Below, piece after piece: positions 23,424-32,194 of a DNA stretch of 32,954 nt. The stretch covers positions 1 through 32,954 of the forward strand of contig CAZCIX010000021.1 in NCBI GenBank assembly GCA_964498835.1. The letters run 5' to 3'. The stretch is from JAGKXB01 sp964498835. GTDB taxonomy: Bacteria > Pseudomonadota > Gammaproteobacteria > Burkholderiales > Burkholderiaceae_D. The position numbers and the translations under genes are program-made. The notes under the pieces are model-generated. The model saw only the letters and a program-made list of their open reading frames with translations, searched no databases and was not told the origin of the DNA. Position 1 is the first letter of the stretch; every line of letters starts with the position of its first letter.

Positions 23424-26192
23424 CTAAACCTCTTCCAGTGGCGGCGGCGCGTCCAGTTCTTCGGAGCTGGGCGCGCGGCTGCGCGTCATTGTCTCGACCG
23501 TCGATAGCAGTGCCGCGTCATCTGCAATCAACGGCTCTACGGCCTGTTCCCGGGCACTTACCGGGAAGCTGGAGACAACATCGGGTGCCACCGTTGCGGC
23601 CGTCGATGAAATAACCTGATCCTCGATACTAAGCGGAGCTATCGCCTTTTCCTCCAGGCTGGCCGAGCTGGCGGTGGTCGCGGACGCAGTTGAAAGCGGT
23701 GCATCGTCGGCAGTTGGCGTTACGCCGTGATCCCCTGCGCTGGTCAAGACACTAGCCGGGCTGCCGGTTGTAGCCGTTGATGTGACTGCATCATCGGCAC
23801 TGAGGGGCGCACCGCGCATTCTGCCGCTGGCCGAGCTGGTGGTGGTCGCCGCTGTCGATGAAAGAGGCGCATCGTCGGCAGGCGGAGCTACACCCTGTTC
23901 CCCGGCGCTTATTGGCAGGTGTTGCGCAGGGCTGTTTCCGCCTCCGGTCGGACCGTGCGTAGGCAGAACTGGCGGTGTGCCGCCGCCCAGATTGCCGCCG
24001 CCGCCATGCAGCGGTCCACCGGCTTGCAGGTGGCTCATCACCAGCCCGCCGCGAACGCTCGACATCGCGTGGGTCGCGCCGAGGTCATGGACACCCGCAT
24101 TGATCCATTTGAGGACGTGATCGGGCAGCACTTGCGGCAGGCCGTAGATCATGTACAGCACTGGCAGGAGCGCGATACCGAAGGCGAACATCCACCATGC
24201 GAAGGTCACGAACTCGACCAGTGCACCGGGGAATAGTCCAGTCGAAGTGACGACCGCGCCGCGCATCGAGAAGAACGCCTTGGCGATGTAGTCCACAATT
24301 GGGTCGGATACCAGCATGGCCGCGAATAGGCCGATCACCGCAAGGGCCGGGCGTACGAACAGGGCCAGCAGGAGCAGGTAGCCCTGTGCGTCCGAGCCGA
24401 TGAAGCTCTGGGATGGGCGCATGTGCATGACGGCCCACAGCGGGGCCGCGATCACTGTTTGAACCACGCCCAGAATCCAGCCTACAACTGTGATCGTGAA
24501 GATCGCATAGGGCAGACTTGGCAGGAACACGCTGAAATAGAAGGCCAGCGGTTCGAGAAGGCTGAGCAGCTTGGCGAATTGCGCCATGGGGACGGCCATA
24601 ACCCAATCCCAGAGCGCAGTCATGCTGCCGCTGCCATCGACCTTCGTTCCAAGCACCTGTACGCCACCCACACCCGCCACCGCCGCGCGGACGGCCGCCA
24701 CGCTGGTGGTTAAAGCTGCTTTCGCCAACTCGGCCGAGGCCATGGACACGACCAAGTAATCGCCTACCAGCTTCATGCGGCTGACTGCATCGACATCGCT
24801 TGCAGAGCCAATGGCGATGTCCACGGTCTTCTTCATGGTGTTGTTTACCATCGAGCCGAACTTGCTGTTGATGTCTTGCTGGATCGCGCCCACGTTCACA
24901 TCGCCGTTGATGTTCTTGGGCAGGGCGTTGGCGATGTCCGAAGCAGGAGAGGCCGTCACGTCGTAGCCCTTTCCCGGTTCCTCGCTCTTCTTGATGATGC
25001 CCTCGGTCAGGGTCGAAACGCTGGATTGCAGGAGCCTCGCGCGAGCATCGTTCGGCAGGGATGACAGGGACGGCTCGGAGGCATTGCCGACCGATTCCGT
25101 TACCGCGCTGCCCAGCTCTTTGCGGATTGCGCCTGCGCGCTGATACCAGCCGCCCGCCATCGTCCAGCCGTCCTTTGTCAGCTCGTTGATGAAGACCGAG
25201 ATCCCATTATTGATGTTCGCTGTACCGCTGCTTACTTGGGCCGTTATCTGGCTGGCCAGCGCGTCCTCGCGCTGCTTCACGATGTCGTTGAACCTCTTGG
25301 ACTCGATCACCCAGCCCGTCTGGTTGATGTCCGTTGGCATGGTGGCCACCCACGCGTTGATGTCGGCCATGAGCCCGGTAGCGGCCTGAATTTTCGCCAC
25401 ACTCAGGCCTGAGTGCAGCGTGGCGATGGCGGCCGACGTGCCGGTCGCCTCAGCCGCCCCGGCCGGGGTGTAGCTGGTCAGCTTCACCGTGCCGCAGATC
25501 GGATCGCCTCCGCCGATGTTGGTTGCCGGGTTGCGGTCCTTCACGAAGAAGGTGTACTCGACCCGGCCATCGACCGTATTCACTCGGTCGGCCTGGCCGT
25601 TGGCCTGTACGCTGGGCGTTCCCATTTGGTCTGCATAGACGGCGTTTGCCGCATGTGCGCAGTACGAAACGGGAAGGTATTGCTTGGCGAAGTCGCGCAG
25701 GCCAAAACTGGAGGGCGGCACGGCCGTGGAGCTGGCGACGATGTTATCGGTCTTGAGTATGCCCATCGTCATGCCGACCCGGTACAACTGATTGGCGAAG
25801 CCGACGCTCCACAGCGACAGCGTGAGGACGAACATTTGAATGAAGGAGTACCCGCTGGCGGACGGCAGCAGGACCGCGCCGCCGGCGACGATCCGAAGCG
25901 GTGTCCAGACCGAAGACCACGCTTTGCCCATGGCCTCGCCATCATTGGCCGTGTTGATCGCGCCCACGGAGGCCACATAGCTAATGATGAGCGAAGCCAC
26001 CACGAGCAGTCCCGAATTGAAGTAGCCGAACATGGTTGCCAGCACGTTCGACGTGGAGGCAACCGTATTCGGGTCCGCACCGCGCACCAAGACATCAACG
26101 ATGGGGCCAAAAATGTGCTGGAGGATGCCGACACTCGCATCGCTGCAAGTAGGCTGGGAGGGATCGCATGGTGAGAACGGCATTTGCGGCAT
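23424..26192 (-). CDS. DotA/TraY-like integral membrane protein with repetitive C-terminus
   Basis: 922 residues. Hydrophobic helices occur early (about 58-80 and 95-135). A large, probably periplasmic region follows (about 150-565). Several more helices lie at about 575-735 (LPYAIFTITVVGWILGVVQT, ALFVRPALAVIGLFAAML, FAWWMFAFGIALLPVLYMIY). This is the layout of DotA of the Dot/Icm system and TraY of IncI plasmids, inner-membrane components of type IVB secretion. From about 750 the chain becomes Gly- then Ala/Ser/Thr-rich, with degenerate repeats containing ADDAPLSSTAAT. Other IVB genes are not seen in the window. It is the last gene of the leftward operon that begins at 28759. Confidence 0.85.
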   Translation of the reverse strand: MPQMPFSPCDPSQPTCSDASVGILQHIFGPIVDVLVRGADPNTVASTSNVLATMFGYFNSGLLVVASLIISYVASVGAINTANDGEAMGKAWSSVWTPLRIVAGGAVLLPSASGYSFIQMFVLTLSLWSVGFANQLYRVGMTMGILKTDNIVASSTAVPPSSFGLRDFAKQYLPVSYCAHAANAVYADQMGTPSVQANGQADRVNTVDGRVEYTFFVKDRNPATNIGGGDPICGTVKLTSYTPAGAAEATGTSAAIATLHSGLSVAKIQAATGLMADINAWVATMPTDINQTGWVIESKRFNDIVKQREDALASQITAQVSSGTANINNGISVFINELTKDGWTMAGGWYQRAGAIRKELGSAVTESVGNASEPSLSSLPNDARARLLQSSVSTLTEGIIKKSEEPGKGYDVTASPASDIANALPKNINGDVNVGAIQQDINSKFGSMVNNTMKKTVDIAIGSASDVDAVSRMKLVGDYLVVSMASAELAKAALTTSVAAVRAAVAGVGGVQVLGTKVDGSGSMTALWDWVMAVPMAQFAKLLSLLEPLAFYFSVFLPSLPYAIFTITVVGWILGVVQTVIAAPLWAVMHMRPSQSFIGSDAQGYLLLLALFVRPALAVIGLFAAMLVSDPIVDYIAKAFFSMRGAVVTSTGLFPGALVEFVTFAWWMFAFGIALLPVLYMIYGLPQVLPDHVLKWINAGVHDLGATHAMSSVRGGLVMSHLQAGGPLHGGGGNLGGGTPPVLPTHGPTGGGNSPAQHLPISAGEQGVAPPADDAPLSSTAATTTSSASGRMRGAPLSADDAVTSTATTGSPASVLTSAGDHGVTPTADDAPLSTASATTASSASLEEKAIAPLSIEDQVISSTAATVAPDVVSSFPVSAREQAVEPLIADDAALLSTVETMTRSRAPSSEELDAPPPLEEV

Positions 26193-26210
26193 TGGACGGC
26201 CTCTTGTTGT

Positions 26211-26420
26211 TCAGCGTGGTTTCGGTGGTTGGATTCGTTCTGGAACTGCCGACGTGACGTGCGTCTGAGTGCCGGGAAGCTCTTGAAGTCTGTCGGGGTC
26301 GAAGGCCCACGTCACGAAAGTGATGAGACCAAACGAGAACCACGCCGCTGCGTGTATGAGGGCGACCGAAATGAGCAGTTCTTCTATGCCGAATTTTTTC
26401 CTTAGTTCGGGTTTTCGCAT
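26211..26420 (-). CDS. Small single-pass membrane protein
   Basis: 69 residues from the ATG at 26420, preceded by AGGGACGAAGAA, a good ribosome site; a longer frame to 26474 would overlap the upstream gene. A basic N-terminus (MRKPELRKKFGIEELL) precedes one membrane helix at about 15-38 (LISVALIHAAAWFSFGLITF). The tail is polar. No family is recognised. It lies 18 bases upstream of the DotA/TraY-like gene and is probably a small partner in the same membrane complex or operon. Confidence 0.65.
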   Translation of the reverse strand: MRKPELRKKFGIEELLISVALIHAAAWFSFGLITFVTWAFDPDRLQELPGTQTHVTSAVPERIQPPKPR

Positions 26421-26431
26421 TTCTTCGTCCC

Positions 26432-26920
26432 TTAACGCCAGGTCGTGCCGGTGGTGTAGTCCTTGAAGCCCCACTGCTTCGCTAAAGCTTCCCAGATCGC
26501 GCCGCCGTTCTCGAAATACAGGTGAACTTCCTTCTGTGGTTGAAAGTCCATTCTGAGCACCGCCATGCAGTCATTGAAAAGCTGGAAGTCAAGGCGGCGC
26601 AAATCGGTCATGTCGAACGGAAAGCGTTCGCCGTTGTAAAGGTTTAAGACGAAGCGTGCGATCACCATCGATTGACCGGTATCTCGCTGCGCGACAGGAA
26701 GTAATCGGCGCAGTGCTCTTTCGCCCTCAACGCGAATTACGGGCAACTCCGCGATTCGAACTTCACGTTCGCGAGCATCGGCCCCCATCTGTGCTCGTAT
26801 CCGGGCTTCCAGTTCTGGGTCAGGCATGCGGAGTGCATTGTGTTTTGATTCCATGTTCATCCCTGTCGTTAAGGTGTGCTTTCGACTTGGCTGCTGCTGG
26901 GCGTACGAGATGCTTTTCAT
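26432..26920 (-). CDS. DUF7673-like plasmid protein
   Basis: 162 residues from the ATG at 26920, with GAAGGAAG eight bases upstream; a TTG at 26935 would add five residues. The C-terminal part matches a small family common on plasmids: LLPVAQRDTGQSMVIARF, NLYNGERFPFDMTDLR, DCMAVLRMD and VHLYFENGG, ending in an aromatic, positively charged tail. Function is unknown. It is the fourth gene of the leftward operon, 51 bases after the TraM-position gene. Confidence 0.75.
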   Translation of the reverse strand: MKSISYAQQQPSRKHTLTTGMNMESKHNALRMPDPELEARIRAQMGADAREREVRIAELPVIRVEGERALRRLLPVAQRDTGQSMVIARFVLNLYNGERFPFDMTDLRRLDFQLFNDCMAVLRMDFQPQKEVHLYFENGGAIWEALAKQWGFKDYTTGTTWR

Positions 26921-26971
26921 TCGTTCTTCCTTCAAAGGATTTTTGAGATGGGCAAGTAAGCCTTCGTGCCC

Positions 26972-27616
26972 TTACGGAATTGCCCAGCCGTGTAGGGTTC
27001 CATCCGGCGCGCTATAGGGCAGGCAAGCACCGTTGTTTACCCTCCATCCCGGAAGACTGCATCGTGCGACCTGTTGTAGGCTCCCCACCAATGCAAGCCT
27101 GTAAGCCAACTGTCCCTCCGGGGTGTTTGCCCAGCTTGCAGCCGCTGCTTCATAGCGCGCGGCTTGATAGGCTTCGCCCACCCCTGCCTCTTTGCCCTGC
27201 TGGAAGGCGAACCAGCCAGTTACCAGGAGAGTGATCGCCGCAACTCCTATGCCCGTTCCCAAGGCTTTCCACTGCTGCTTTCGTGCCGTGTCAGTGGCGA
27301 CTCGATTCACTGCATCACCCATTCGCTCCACGAGGTCGTGGTGGGCGAGCTGCGCCGCAGTATTGGCCAGCCGTTCCGCTGCATCTTTCGCTTCCCTGAC
27401 TGCTGTACGAGCTGCATCTTCAATGCGGGCTGGCATTACGCTGTAGAGACCCTGATAGTGTTCGAGAGCGATCATCAGGATCATGATGGCGTCGTTGTCC
27501 TTGACGCCTAAAATGCTTTGAACGCGTTGTAAGCGCTCGATCTCTTCGGGCGCGGCTTTACGTTGCCAAGCTGCCTCGAAGGCCGCGATGATCCCCAGCC
27601 GATCTGCTGTGCTCAT
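26972..27616 (-). CDS. TraM/StbC-position protein with one membrane helix
   Basis: 214 residues. The first 75 form a conserved soluble part (LGVKDNDAIMILMIALEHYQ). A helical Ala-rich linker (about 76-115) leads to a single membrane helix at about 118-138 (ALGTGIGVAAITLLVTGWFAF) and a C-terminal domain with the cysteine pair C188/C199. Its start overlaps the stop of the ATPase gene by four bases, so the two are coupled. By order it occupies the place of RP4 traM or R388 stbC. The function of this protein type is unclear. Confidence 0.7.
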   Translation of the reverse strand: MSTADRLGIIAAFEAAWQRKAAPEEIERLQRVQSILGVKDNDAIMILMIALEHYQGLYSVMPARIEDAARTAVREAKDAAERLANTAAQLAHHDLVERMGDAVNRVATDTARKQQWKALGTGIGVAAITLLVTGWFAFQQGKEAGVGEAYQAARYEAAAASWANTPEGQLAYRLALVGSLQQVARCSLPGWRVNNGACLPYSAPDGTLHGWAIP

Positions 27617-28308
27617 GACATTACCTGCGAAAGCGCTTTGAATGTTTCATTTCGCCACCGGATCAGTTCTGCCCTGTGGCCCAACGGCATCGCATCCAAT
27701 GCTCCCTGAATCGTCAGCCGCTCAGTTGCCAGTTGGTCTGCGACGCGATCAGCCAAATCTGGAAAATCCAACGTCTTTCCGCCACTTTCTTCGATTCGTT
27801 TTTTGAGATCGCTTCCGTTGTAAAGCTGAAACTTCTCAAAGGCTCCGAAATACAGGTTGCGTAGAACGTGTGTAACGTGTTCCGCGCCCACTGGCATTGC
27901 TTCCAAGTAGTCCGCCAGAAGTTCTAGGCTGTCGCGCTGTCGGTTGATGATCCAGAGGGTTACTAACTTCCGGTCGAGTTCGCCTAGCGTGCTTCGAAGC
28001 GTCGCACCGTAGCGCGCTACTCCAATGCCGTTGCGGGCTGCGGTATTCACGACGACCGGGATTCCGCGAGCTTGGTCAATGGCATTGATAAGCTGAATCC
28101 ACCCATCTGCTTCATCAAGGCTCAGCGCAACGCATTGGATGCGCTCACCGTAGCTCTTGAATACATCCGGATTCGCGGTGTCCGTTTCCACCAAGAGCGG
28201 CTCGATACCACGTTGCAGGAAGGCGTCAATTAGCGCGGTTGCTACCATGCTCTTTCCGGTTCCGCCCTTGTCCCCGGCGCATAGGTAAAGTGTGTTCATG
28301 TCGTTCAT
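27613..28308 (-). CDS. ParA/MinD-type ATPase, TraL/StbB/MobD-like
   Basis: 231 residues from the ATG at 28308, preceded by GGAAGAG; the frame runs 45 codons further upstream, overlapping the previous gene, but lacks conservation there. A deviant Walker A, GDKGGTGKS, lies near residue 14, as in ParA/MinD and RP4 TraL. VETDTANPD at about 43-51 and VVVNTAARNG at about 85-94 (Walker A' and B regions) also fit. Proteins in this position assist relaxosome placement or plasmid stability. The gene lies between the HTH protein and the TraM-position gene. Confidence 0.8.
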   Translation of the reverse strand: MNDMNTLYLCAGDKGGTGKSMVATALIDAFLQRGIEPLLVETDTANPDVFKSYGERIQCVALSLDEADGWIQLINAIDQARGIPVVVNTAARNGIGVARYGATLRSTLGELDRKLVTLWIINRQRDSLELLADYLEAMPVGAEHVTHVLRNLYFGAFEKFQLYNGSDLKKRIEESGGKTLDFPDLADRVADQLATERLTIQGALDAMPLGHRAELIRWRNETFKALSQVMS

Positions 28309-28321
28309 GTTGACTCTTCCC

Positions 28322-28759
28322 TCAGATTCGTGAGCGATCAGGTCGGGTGATTGCAGCGGCTGCACTTGTGGTGCTGCCCGGCGATTGCACCAGGGCGGCG
28401 GCGCGCTCCCCGACGGTTTGCGCTGGCGGCTTTTCTCGACCAACGGGATTTGCTTGTTGGCTGCTGCTAGAAGGTGTGCTCACTGCTGCCGGTTTGCGCT
28501 TCCCGGAAGTCTTCTTGCTTCCGGACTGGCTTCGCTGCAAGTAGCTTTTCAGCGTTGGCGCACCAATCTCCAAATGATCGGCTGTCAGCAATTCCGCGAC
28601 CTGCTCCAATGTGTAACCCCGCTCGCGCAACGCGGCGATCTCGCCGGTCAGCATCCTGATGCTTTCTTGCTTCGATACGACCCGCTTCTTGTTCTCGACG
28701 GGCGGAAGTGCTCGCAGCTTTGCAGCGATGGTTTCCACCTGTTCAACTGTTATCCCCAT
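28322..28759 (-). CDS. TraK/StbA-like DNA-binding protein
   Basis: 145 residues. Residues about 33-75 form a likely helix-turn-helix (LRERGYTLEQVAELLTADHL, then GAPTLKSYLQR), followed by a Lys/Ser/Pro-rich, disordered tail ending RPDRSRI. RP4 TraK (oriT-binding) and R388 StbA share this plan of N-terminal HTH and flexible tail. It is the first gene of the leftward operon and faces the predicted oriT. TATCTCG repeated twice just upstream (28790-28815) is a candidate binding site. Confidence 0.7.
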   Translation of the reverse strand: MGITVEQVETIAAKLRALPPVENKKRVVSKQESIRMLTGEIAALRERGYTLEQVAELLTADHLEIGAPTLKSYLQRSQSGSKKTSGKRKPAAVSTPSSSSQQANPVGREKPPAQTVGERAAALVQSPGSTTSAAAAITRPDRSRI

Positions 28760-28841
28760 ACGAACTCCTGTTCATTAAATCTTATTTAGTATCTCGACTT
28801 TTTTTATCTCGTGCAATAGATAACTCATTGTTTTATATATT

Positions 28842-28867
28842 CTTCTCATAATTCCAATTATGGGAAG
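28842..28867. promoter_or_regulatory. 26-bp palindrome in the oriT region
   Basis: CTTCTCATAATT (28842-28853) and AATTATGGGAAG (28856-28867) are reverse complements with one mismatch, separated by CC. It sits in AT-rich DNA upstream of the TraK/StbA-like gene. Probably a binding site of a relaxosome or regulatory dimer. Confidence 0.6.
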
Positions 28868-28889
28868 AACGGCGGATTTTGTTGAGTTT

Positions 28890-28915
28890 GCGTGTGCTTT
28901 CAAGCATACTCACGC
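28890..28915. promoter_or_regulatory. Stem-loop in the oriT region
   Basis: GCGTG (28890-28894) pairs with CACGC (28911-28915), and TGCTT (28895-28899) with AAGCA (28902-28906), with a one-sided TACT bulge. No T run follows, so a transfer-related structure is likelier than a terminator. Confidence 0.45.
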
Positions 28916-29091
28916 TGTCGCCGTAAATAGCTTGTTTGCCTTCATGGAGATAGGGGACTGCTTCCATTGATGCCCCGATATCGTGTTCAACAGGCGTAAC
29001 AGGATGGCCCTTGTCGAACACATAGCGCTCCGCGCCATGTGCCCCGCCAAGGGACGCCATGTCCTCGACGCTCCGCGTCTCGATCCGTGGC

Positions 29092-29124
29092 TCACCTCAT
29101 CCTGCCCCTGCGGGGAGCTGGTGA
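29092..29124 (+). other. Predicted oriT nick region, IncP/MOBP type
   Basis: CACCTCATCCTGCCCC (29093-29108) closely follows the RP4 nick region CACCTATCCTG^CCC, so nicking is predicted between G29104 and C29105. The nick is followed by a small hairpin CCCC-TGC-GGGG (29105-29115) and is bracketed by TCACC (29092-29096) and GGTGA (29120-29124). It lies between the TraK-like and TraJ-like genes, the same place as in RP4. Confidence 0.7.
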
Positions 29125-29186
29125 AAACGTTGTAGACAGCAAGACACACCCCGCCCGCCCTGGGGCCAATTAAAGGAGCAATTGCC

Positions 29187-29507
29187 ATGCCGTTCGAGAT
29201 CAAAGGGGAAGAGGCGCTCAGCGAGCGGATAGGTGTGCGCGTCACGGCAGGCGAAAAGGTGCGACTCAAGGAGGATGCTGATGATGCTGGCCTGAGCGTG
29301 AGTGAGCTGGTGCGCAGGCGCTACTTCGGCCGCAAGATCGTCGCGCGCAGCGACGAGAAGATGATCCGCCACCTCAATCGCATAGGTGGCCTACTCAAAC
29401 ACATCCATATTCAGTCGGGCGGCGCCTACGCTGACGAAACGGCGAATGCCCTGCGCCAGGTGTATGCGTTTATCGACCAGTTGGCCAACCAAGCAGCCGA
29501 CCGATGA
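29187..29507 (+). CDS. TraJ/MobC-like relaxosome accessory protein
   Basis: 106 residues; AAAGGAG lies nine bases before the ATG. The N-terminal part RIGVRVTAGEKVRLKEDA and GLSVSELVRRRYFGRKI form a ribbon-helix-helix like that of TraJ of RP4 and NikA. The rest is helical (HLNRIGGLLKHIHIQSGGAY). Such proteins bind next to the nick and recruit the relaxase. The stop overlaps the relaxase start (ATGA). Confidence 0.82.
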   Translation: MPFEIKGEEALSERIGVRVTAGEKVRLKEDADDAGLSVSELVRRRYFGRKIVARSDEKMIRHLNRIGGLLKHIHIQSGGAYADETANALRQVYAFIDQLANQAADR

Positions 29508-32194
29508 TTCTCAAGAAAATCCCTATCGATCAGGAAAAGGCCGGACGCAAATCTAAGGCCACCAACATCAGCGACCTAACGGAATACGTGGCGGTGCCAG
29601 ACAACGCTGCCCGCTTGGCCCGAAGCAGATTTCACACCGACGACGATGGCGTGATCCTTGGCGACGAAGTTGGGCAGCCGGAGAAGCTGCTATACCTAAC
29701 AACGCGCGGCTTCAACACCACCACCTTCAAGGGGCAGCAAGCCGAGATGGTTGCTCTAGCGATGGAATGCCCAAAGTCGAAATACCCGATTCAGCACTGG
29801 GTAGCGAGCTGGCATGAGGGTGAGCAGCCGACGCAAGAGCAAGTGGAGGGATTGCTCGATGTGTTCCTTGAACAGCTTGGGCTTGAGAAGCACCAAGTCG
29901 TCGCGGCCCTGCATCAGGACACAGACAACATTCACCTGCATATCGCGATCAACAAGGTGAACCCGGAATCCTACAAAGTAGTCAAGCCTGCGCGCGGTTG
30001 GGATATCGAGGCTGCACATCGCGCGGTAGCAATCATCGAGCACCGGCAGGGGTGGCGGCGTGAGCCAAACGCACGCTACACGGTGCTCGAAGATGGGACG
30101 GTGGCGCGCGTGGGGATGCTGGATACCGCCCCTGGTGTGCCGACCCGTGCGGCCGATATGGAAAACCGCACGGGGCAGATGAGTGCGGCCCGCATCACTA
30201 TTGAAGAGGCCGGGGAGCTAATCCGGGCAGCATCGAGTTGGGCCGAACTGCACCAAGGCTTGGCTGAGCGCGGGATGCGATACGTCAGGGCCGGTCTCGG
30301 CGCAAGAATCTACGTTGGCGATCAGCCTGTCAAGGCGAGCACGGCGGGGCACTGGTGCAGCCTGTCCAAACTTACCAAGCGACTTGGCGTGTTCGAGTCA
30401 GCGGCATCTGCTGTCGTCGCGGTCGAGCGCAAGCCGGAGCCGACGCGGCCCGATTTGCCGGGTTGGGATGACTACATCGTTGCCGCGAAGGATCACCGCG
30501 CGCACCTCGCGCGTAAGCTGCGCGAAGAGAAGGAGCGGTACGAGCGTGAGCTGGCCCATTTCAGGGAGCAAAAAGCCGTACGCGGTGCCGCCATCGCAGG
30601 CCAAAACTGGAAAGGGAAAGGCGAGCTTTTGAATGCCATTCGCAGCGTTGCCGCCGCCGAGTCCAAGAAGGTTGAGCTTGAGATCAAGGGGCGGCATCGC
30701 AGGGAGGCAAAGGCGTTACGTGATGCCCGCGACGCATGGCCAGAGTACCGCGATTGGCTTGCCAAGTGGTTCAGCCCGGAGGACGGAGGCGACTACCGCT
30801 ATCACCGGCACGAGTCGCTTCGCCTCGAAGGCGATGGGGGCAGCGAAGTCCTCCCCTACGATCTTCGAGCCTTCGTGGGCGAGATTATCGGCAGCGCAGT
30901 GGAGTACCGCCGCCATGGGGCGGCGGGGGGTGTGTCTGATGTGTCATTCACCGATCACGGCCGCCGAATCGACGTAAAAGAGGCGCACGATGAAGCTGCG
31001 ACGTTGGCCGCTCTACAGCTCGGGGTCGCCAAGTGGGGCAAGGTCACGGTGTACGGCTCCGATCACTATAAGGCAATGTGTGTGCGACTGGCAGCGGAGC
31101 ACGGCATTCGCATCGCCAACCCGGAGCTACAAGAACATGTCGAGGCGGCCCAGAAGGCACGCCGAAAGCTACAGGAGGAAACAATGCGCACGCCGCAAAT
31201 GAAGCTTTTTTCACGGTACCACGAAGCAGTCGGCGCAGACCGATATACGCTCACGGCCATCAAGATGTCTGCCGACGGTCGCAAGGCGTTCATCTTGGGC
31301 GACAAGGACGGCGTGGATTCTTCGATGGTGGAGCGCAGGATGCGCGAGCTGCTGCGCCTTCATGCCCGAGGTGAAAACCTATACTACACACCGCGAAGCG
31401 AGCAGATGCACCATGTGTTGATAGATGATCTCACTGATACCAGCTTGCGCCGGTTGGTCTCCGATGGCTACCGGCCCGCTGTGGTTTTGGAATCCAGCCC
31501 CGGAAAGCTGCAAGCCATCCTTAACGTCCCGAAGCTGGGTCGGGAAGACGATCAGGCCGTGGGCAACCGGCTCATCGTTGCCCTGAACAAGCAGTACGGC
31601 GATCCGAAGTTGCAAGCCTGCATTCATCCGCACCGAGCGCCAGGATTCGAGAATCGTAAATGGGAGCCGAGCGCGTCTGCACCGAAGTACCAGCGGCCAG
31701 ATGGAAGCTTCCCGGTCGTGGAACTGCGGCACGCCGTGGCGTGTACCTGCGACCGGGCCTATGCCCTAAGCTGCGTGGTCGCTCGACAGCTCGATGAGGA
31801 AATTCGCGTGGCTCATGCGCATCGACCTCGTGCATCTGCCGCCGCGCCAGCTTCGCTGCCCCGTAGGGCCTACGAGGTCCACTACCGCGACATCGTGGCC
31901 CGTCTGAAAGACCAGCGCATTGACTTGTCCAGAGTGGATTCGATGGTCGCTGTGCGACTGCGTGCGACAGGCCACGAGCAGGCCGAGATCGCCGACATTC
32001 TTGAGGTTTGCGCGCCGACGATCCGAAGCACCGACGAAGGGCGGAACTGGCATGACTATGCACAGCGGACCGCACGGTACGCCTTCGGCCCGGACGGGAC
32101 GCGGATGCTGGCAAAGATCGACCGCTACCGTGACCAATTCCTTCGCTTAGAGGGTCGTTTTCCAGCCAGTGAAGGACCAAGGGTGGATGTCTGA
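29504..32194 (+). CDS. MOBP relaxase with LPD7-like and RepB-primase-like domains
   Basis: 896 residues. The relaxase domain (about 1-170) has the candidate nicking tyrosine Y28 in NISDLTEYVA and the metal motif H137-x-D-x-x-N-x-H144-x-H146 in HQDTDNIHLHIAINK. After a linker and a charged helical region (about 330-420) comes an LPD7-like part (about 470-550: TLAALQLGVAKWGKVTVYGS, HGIRIANPELQ). Next is a RepB-primase-like domain (about 567-770: LIDDLTDTSLRRLVSDGY, ESSPGKLQAILN, HRAPGFENRKW). It should nick and cover the transferred strand and possibly prime it in the recipient. Its position matches RP4 traI. It looks complete, ending 137 bases before the transposon; that spacer shows no gene. 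Confidence 0.9.
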   Translation: MILKKIPIDQEKAGRKSKATNISDLTEYVAVPDNAARLARSRFHTDDDGVILGDEVGQPEKLLYLTTRGFNTTTFKGQQAEMVALAMECPKSKYPIQHWVASWHEGEQPTQEQVEGLLDVFLEQLGLEKHQVVAALHQDTDNIHLHIAINKVNPESYKVVKPARGWDIEAAHRAVAIIEHRQGWRREPNARYTVLEDGTVARVGMLDTAPGVPTRAADMENRTGQMSAARITIEEAGELIRAASSWAELHQGLAERGMRYVRAGLGARIYVGDQPVKASTAGHWCSLSKLTKRLGVFESAASAVVAVERKPEPTRPDLPGWDDYIVAAKDHRAHLARKLREEKERYERELAHFREQKAVRGAAIAGQNWKGKGELLNAIRSVAAAESKKVELEIKGRHRREAKALRDARDAWPEYRDWLAKWFSPEDGGDYRYHRHESLRLEGDGGSEVLPYDLRAFVGEIIGSAVEYRRHGAAGGVSDVSFTDHGRRIDVKEAHDEAATLAALQLGVAKWGKVTVYGSDHYKAMCVRLAAEHGIRIANPELQEHVEAAQKARRKLQEETMRTPQMKLFSRYHEAVGADRYTLTAIKMSADGRKAFILGDKDGVDSSMVERRMRELLRLHARGENLYYTPRSEQMHHVLIDDLTDTSLRRLVSDGYRPAVVLESSPGKLQAILNVPKLGREDDQAVGNRLIVALNKQYGDPKLQACIHPHRAPGFENRKWEPSASAPKYQRPDGSFPVVELRHAVACTCDRAYALSCVVARQLDEEIRVAHAHRPRASAAAPASLPRRAYEVHYRDIVARLKDQRIDLSRVDSMVAVRLRATGHEQAEIADILEVCAPTIRSTDEGRNWHDYAQRTARYAFGPDGTRMLAKIDRYRDQFLRLEGRFPASEGPRVDV

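Noticed and set aside
25413..26174. A 253-codon open frame on the plus strand opposite the DotA/TraY-like gene
   Set aside because: High-GC antisense shadow of a clearly coding gene; composition is Arg/Gly-rich without any recognisable domain.
28309..28443. Extended N-terminus of the ParA-type ATPase
   Set aside because: It overlaps the TraK/StbA-like gene; the internal ATG at 28308 has a good ribosome site and suits the P-loop position.
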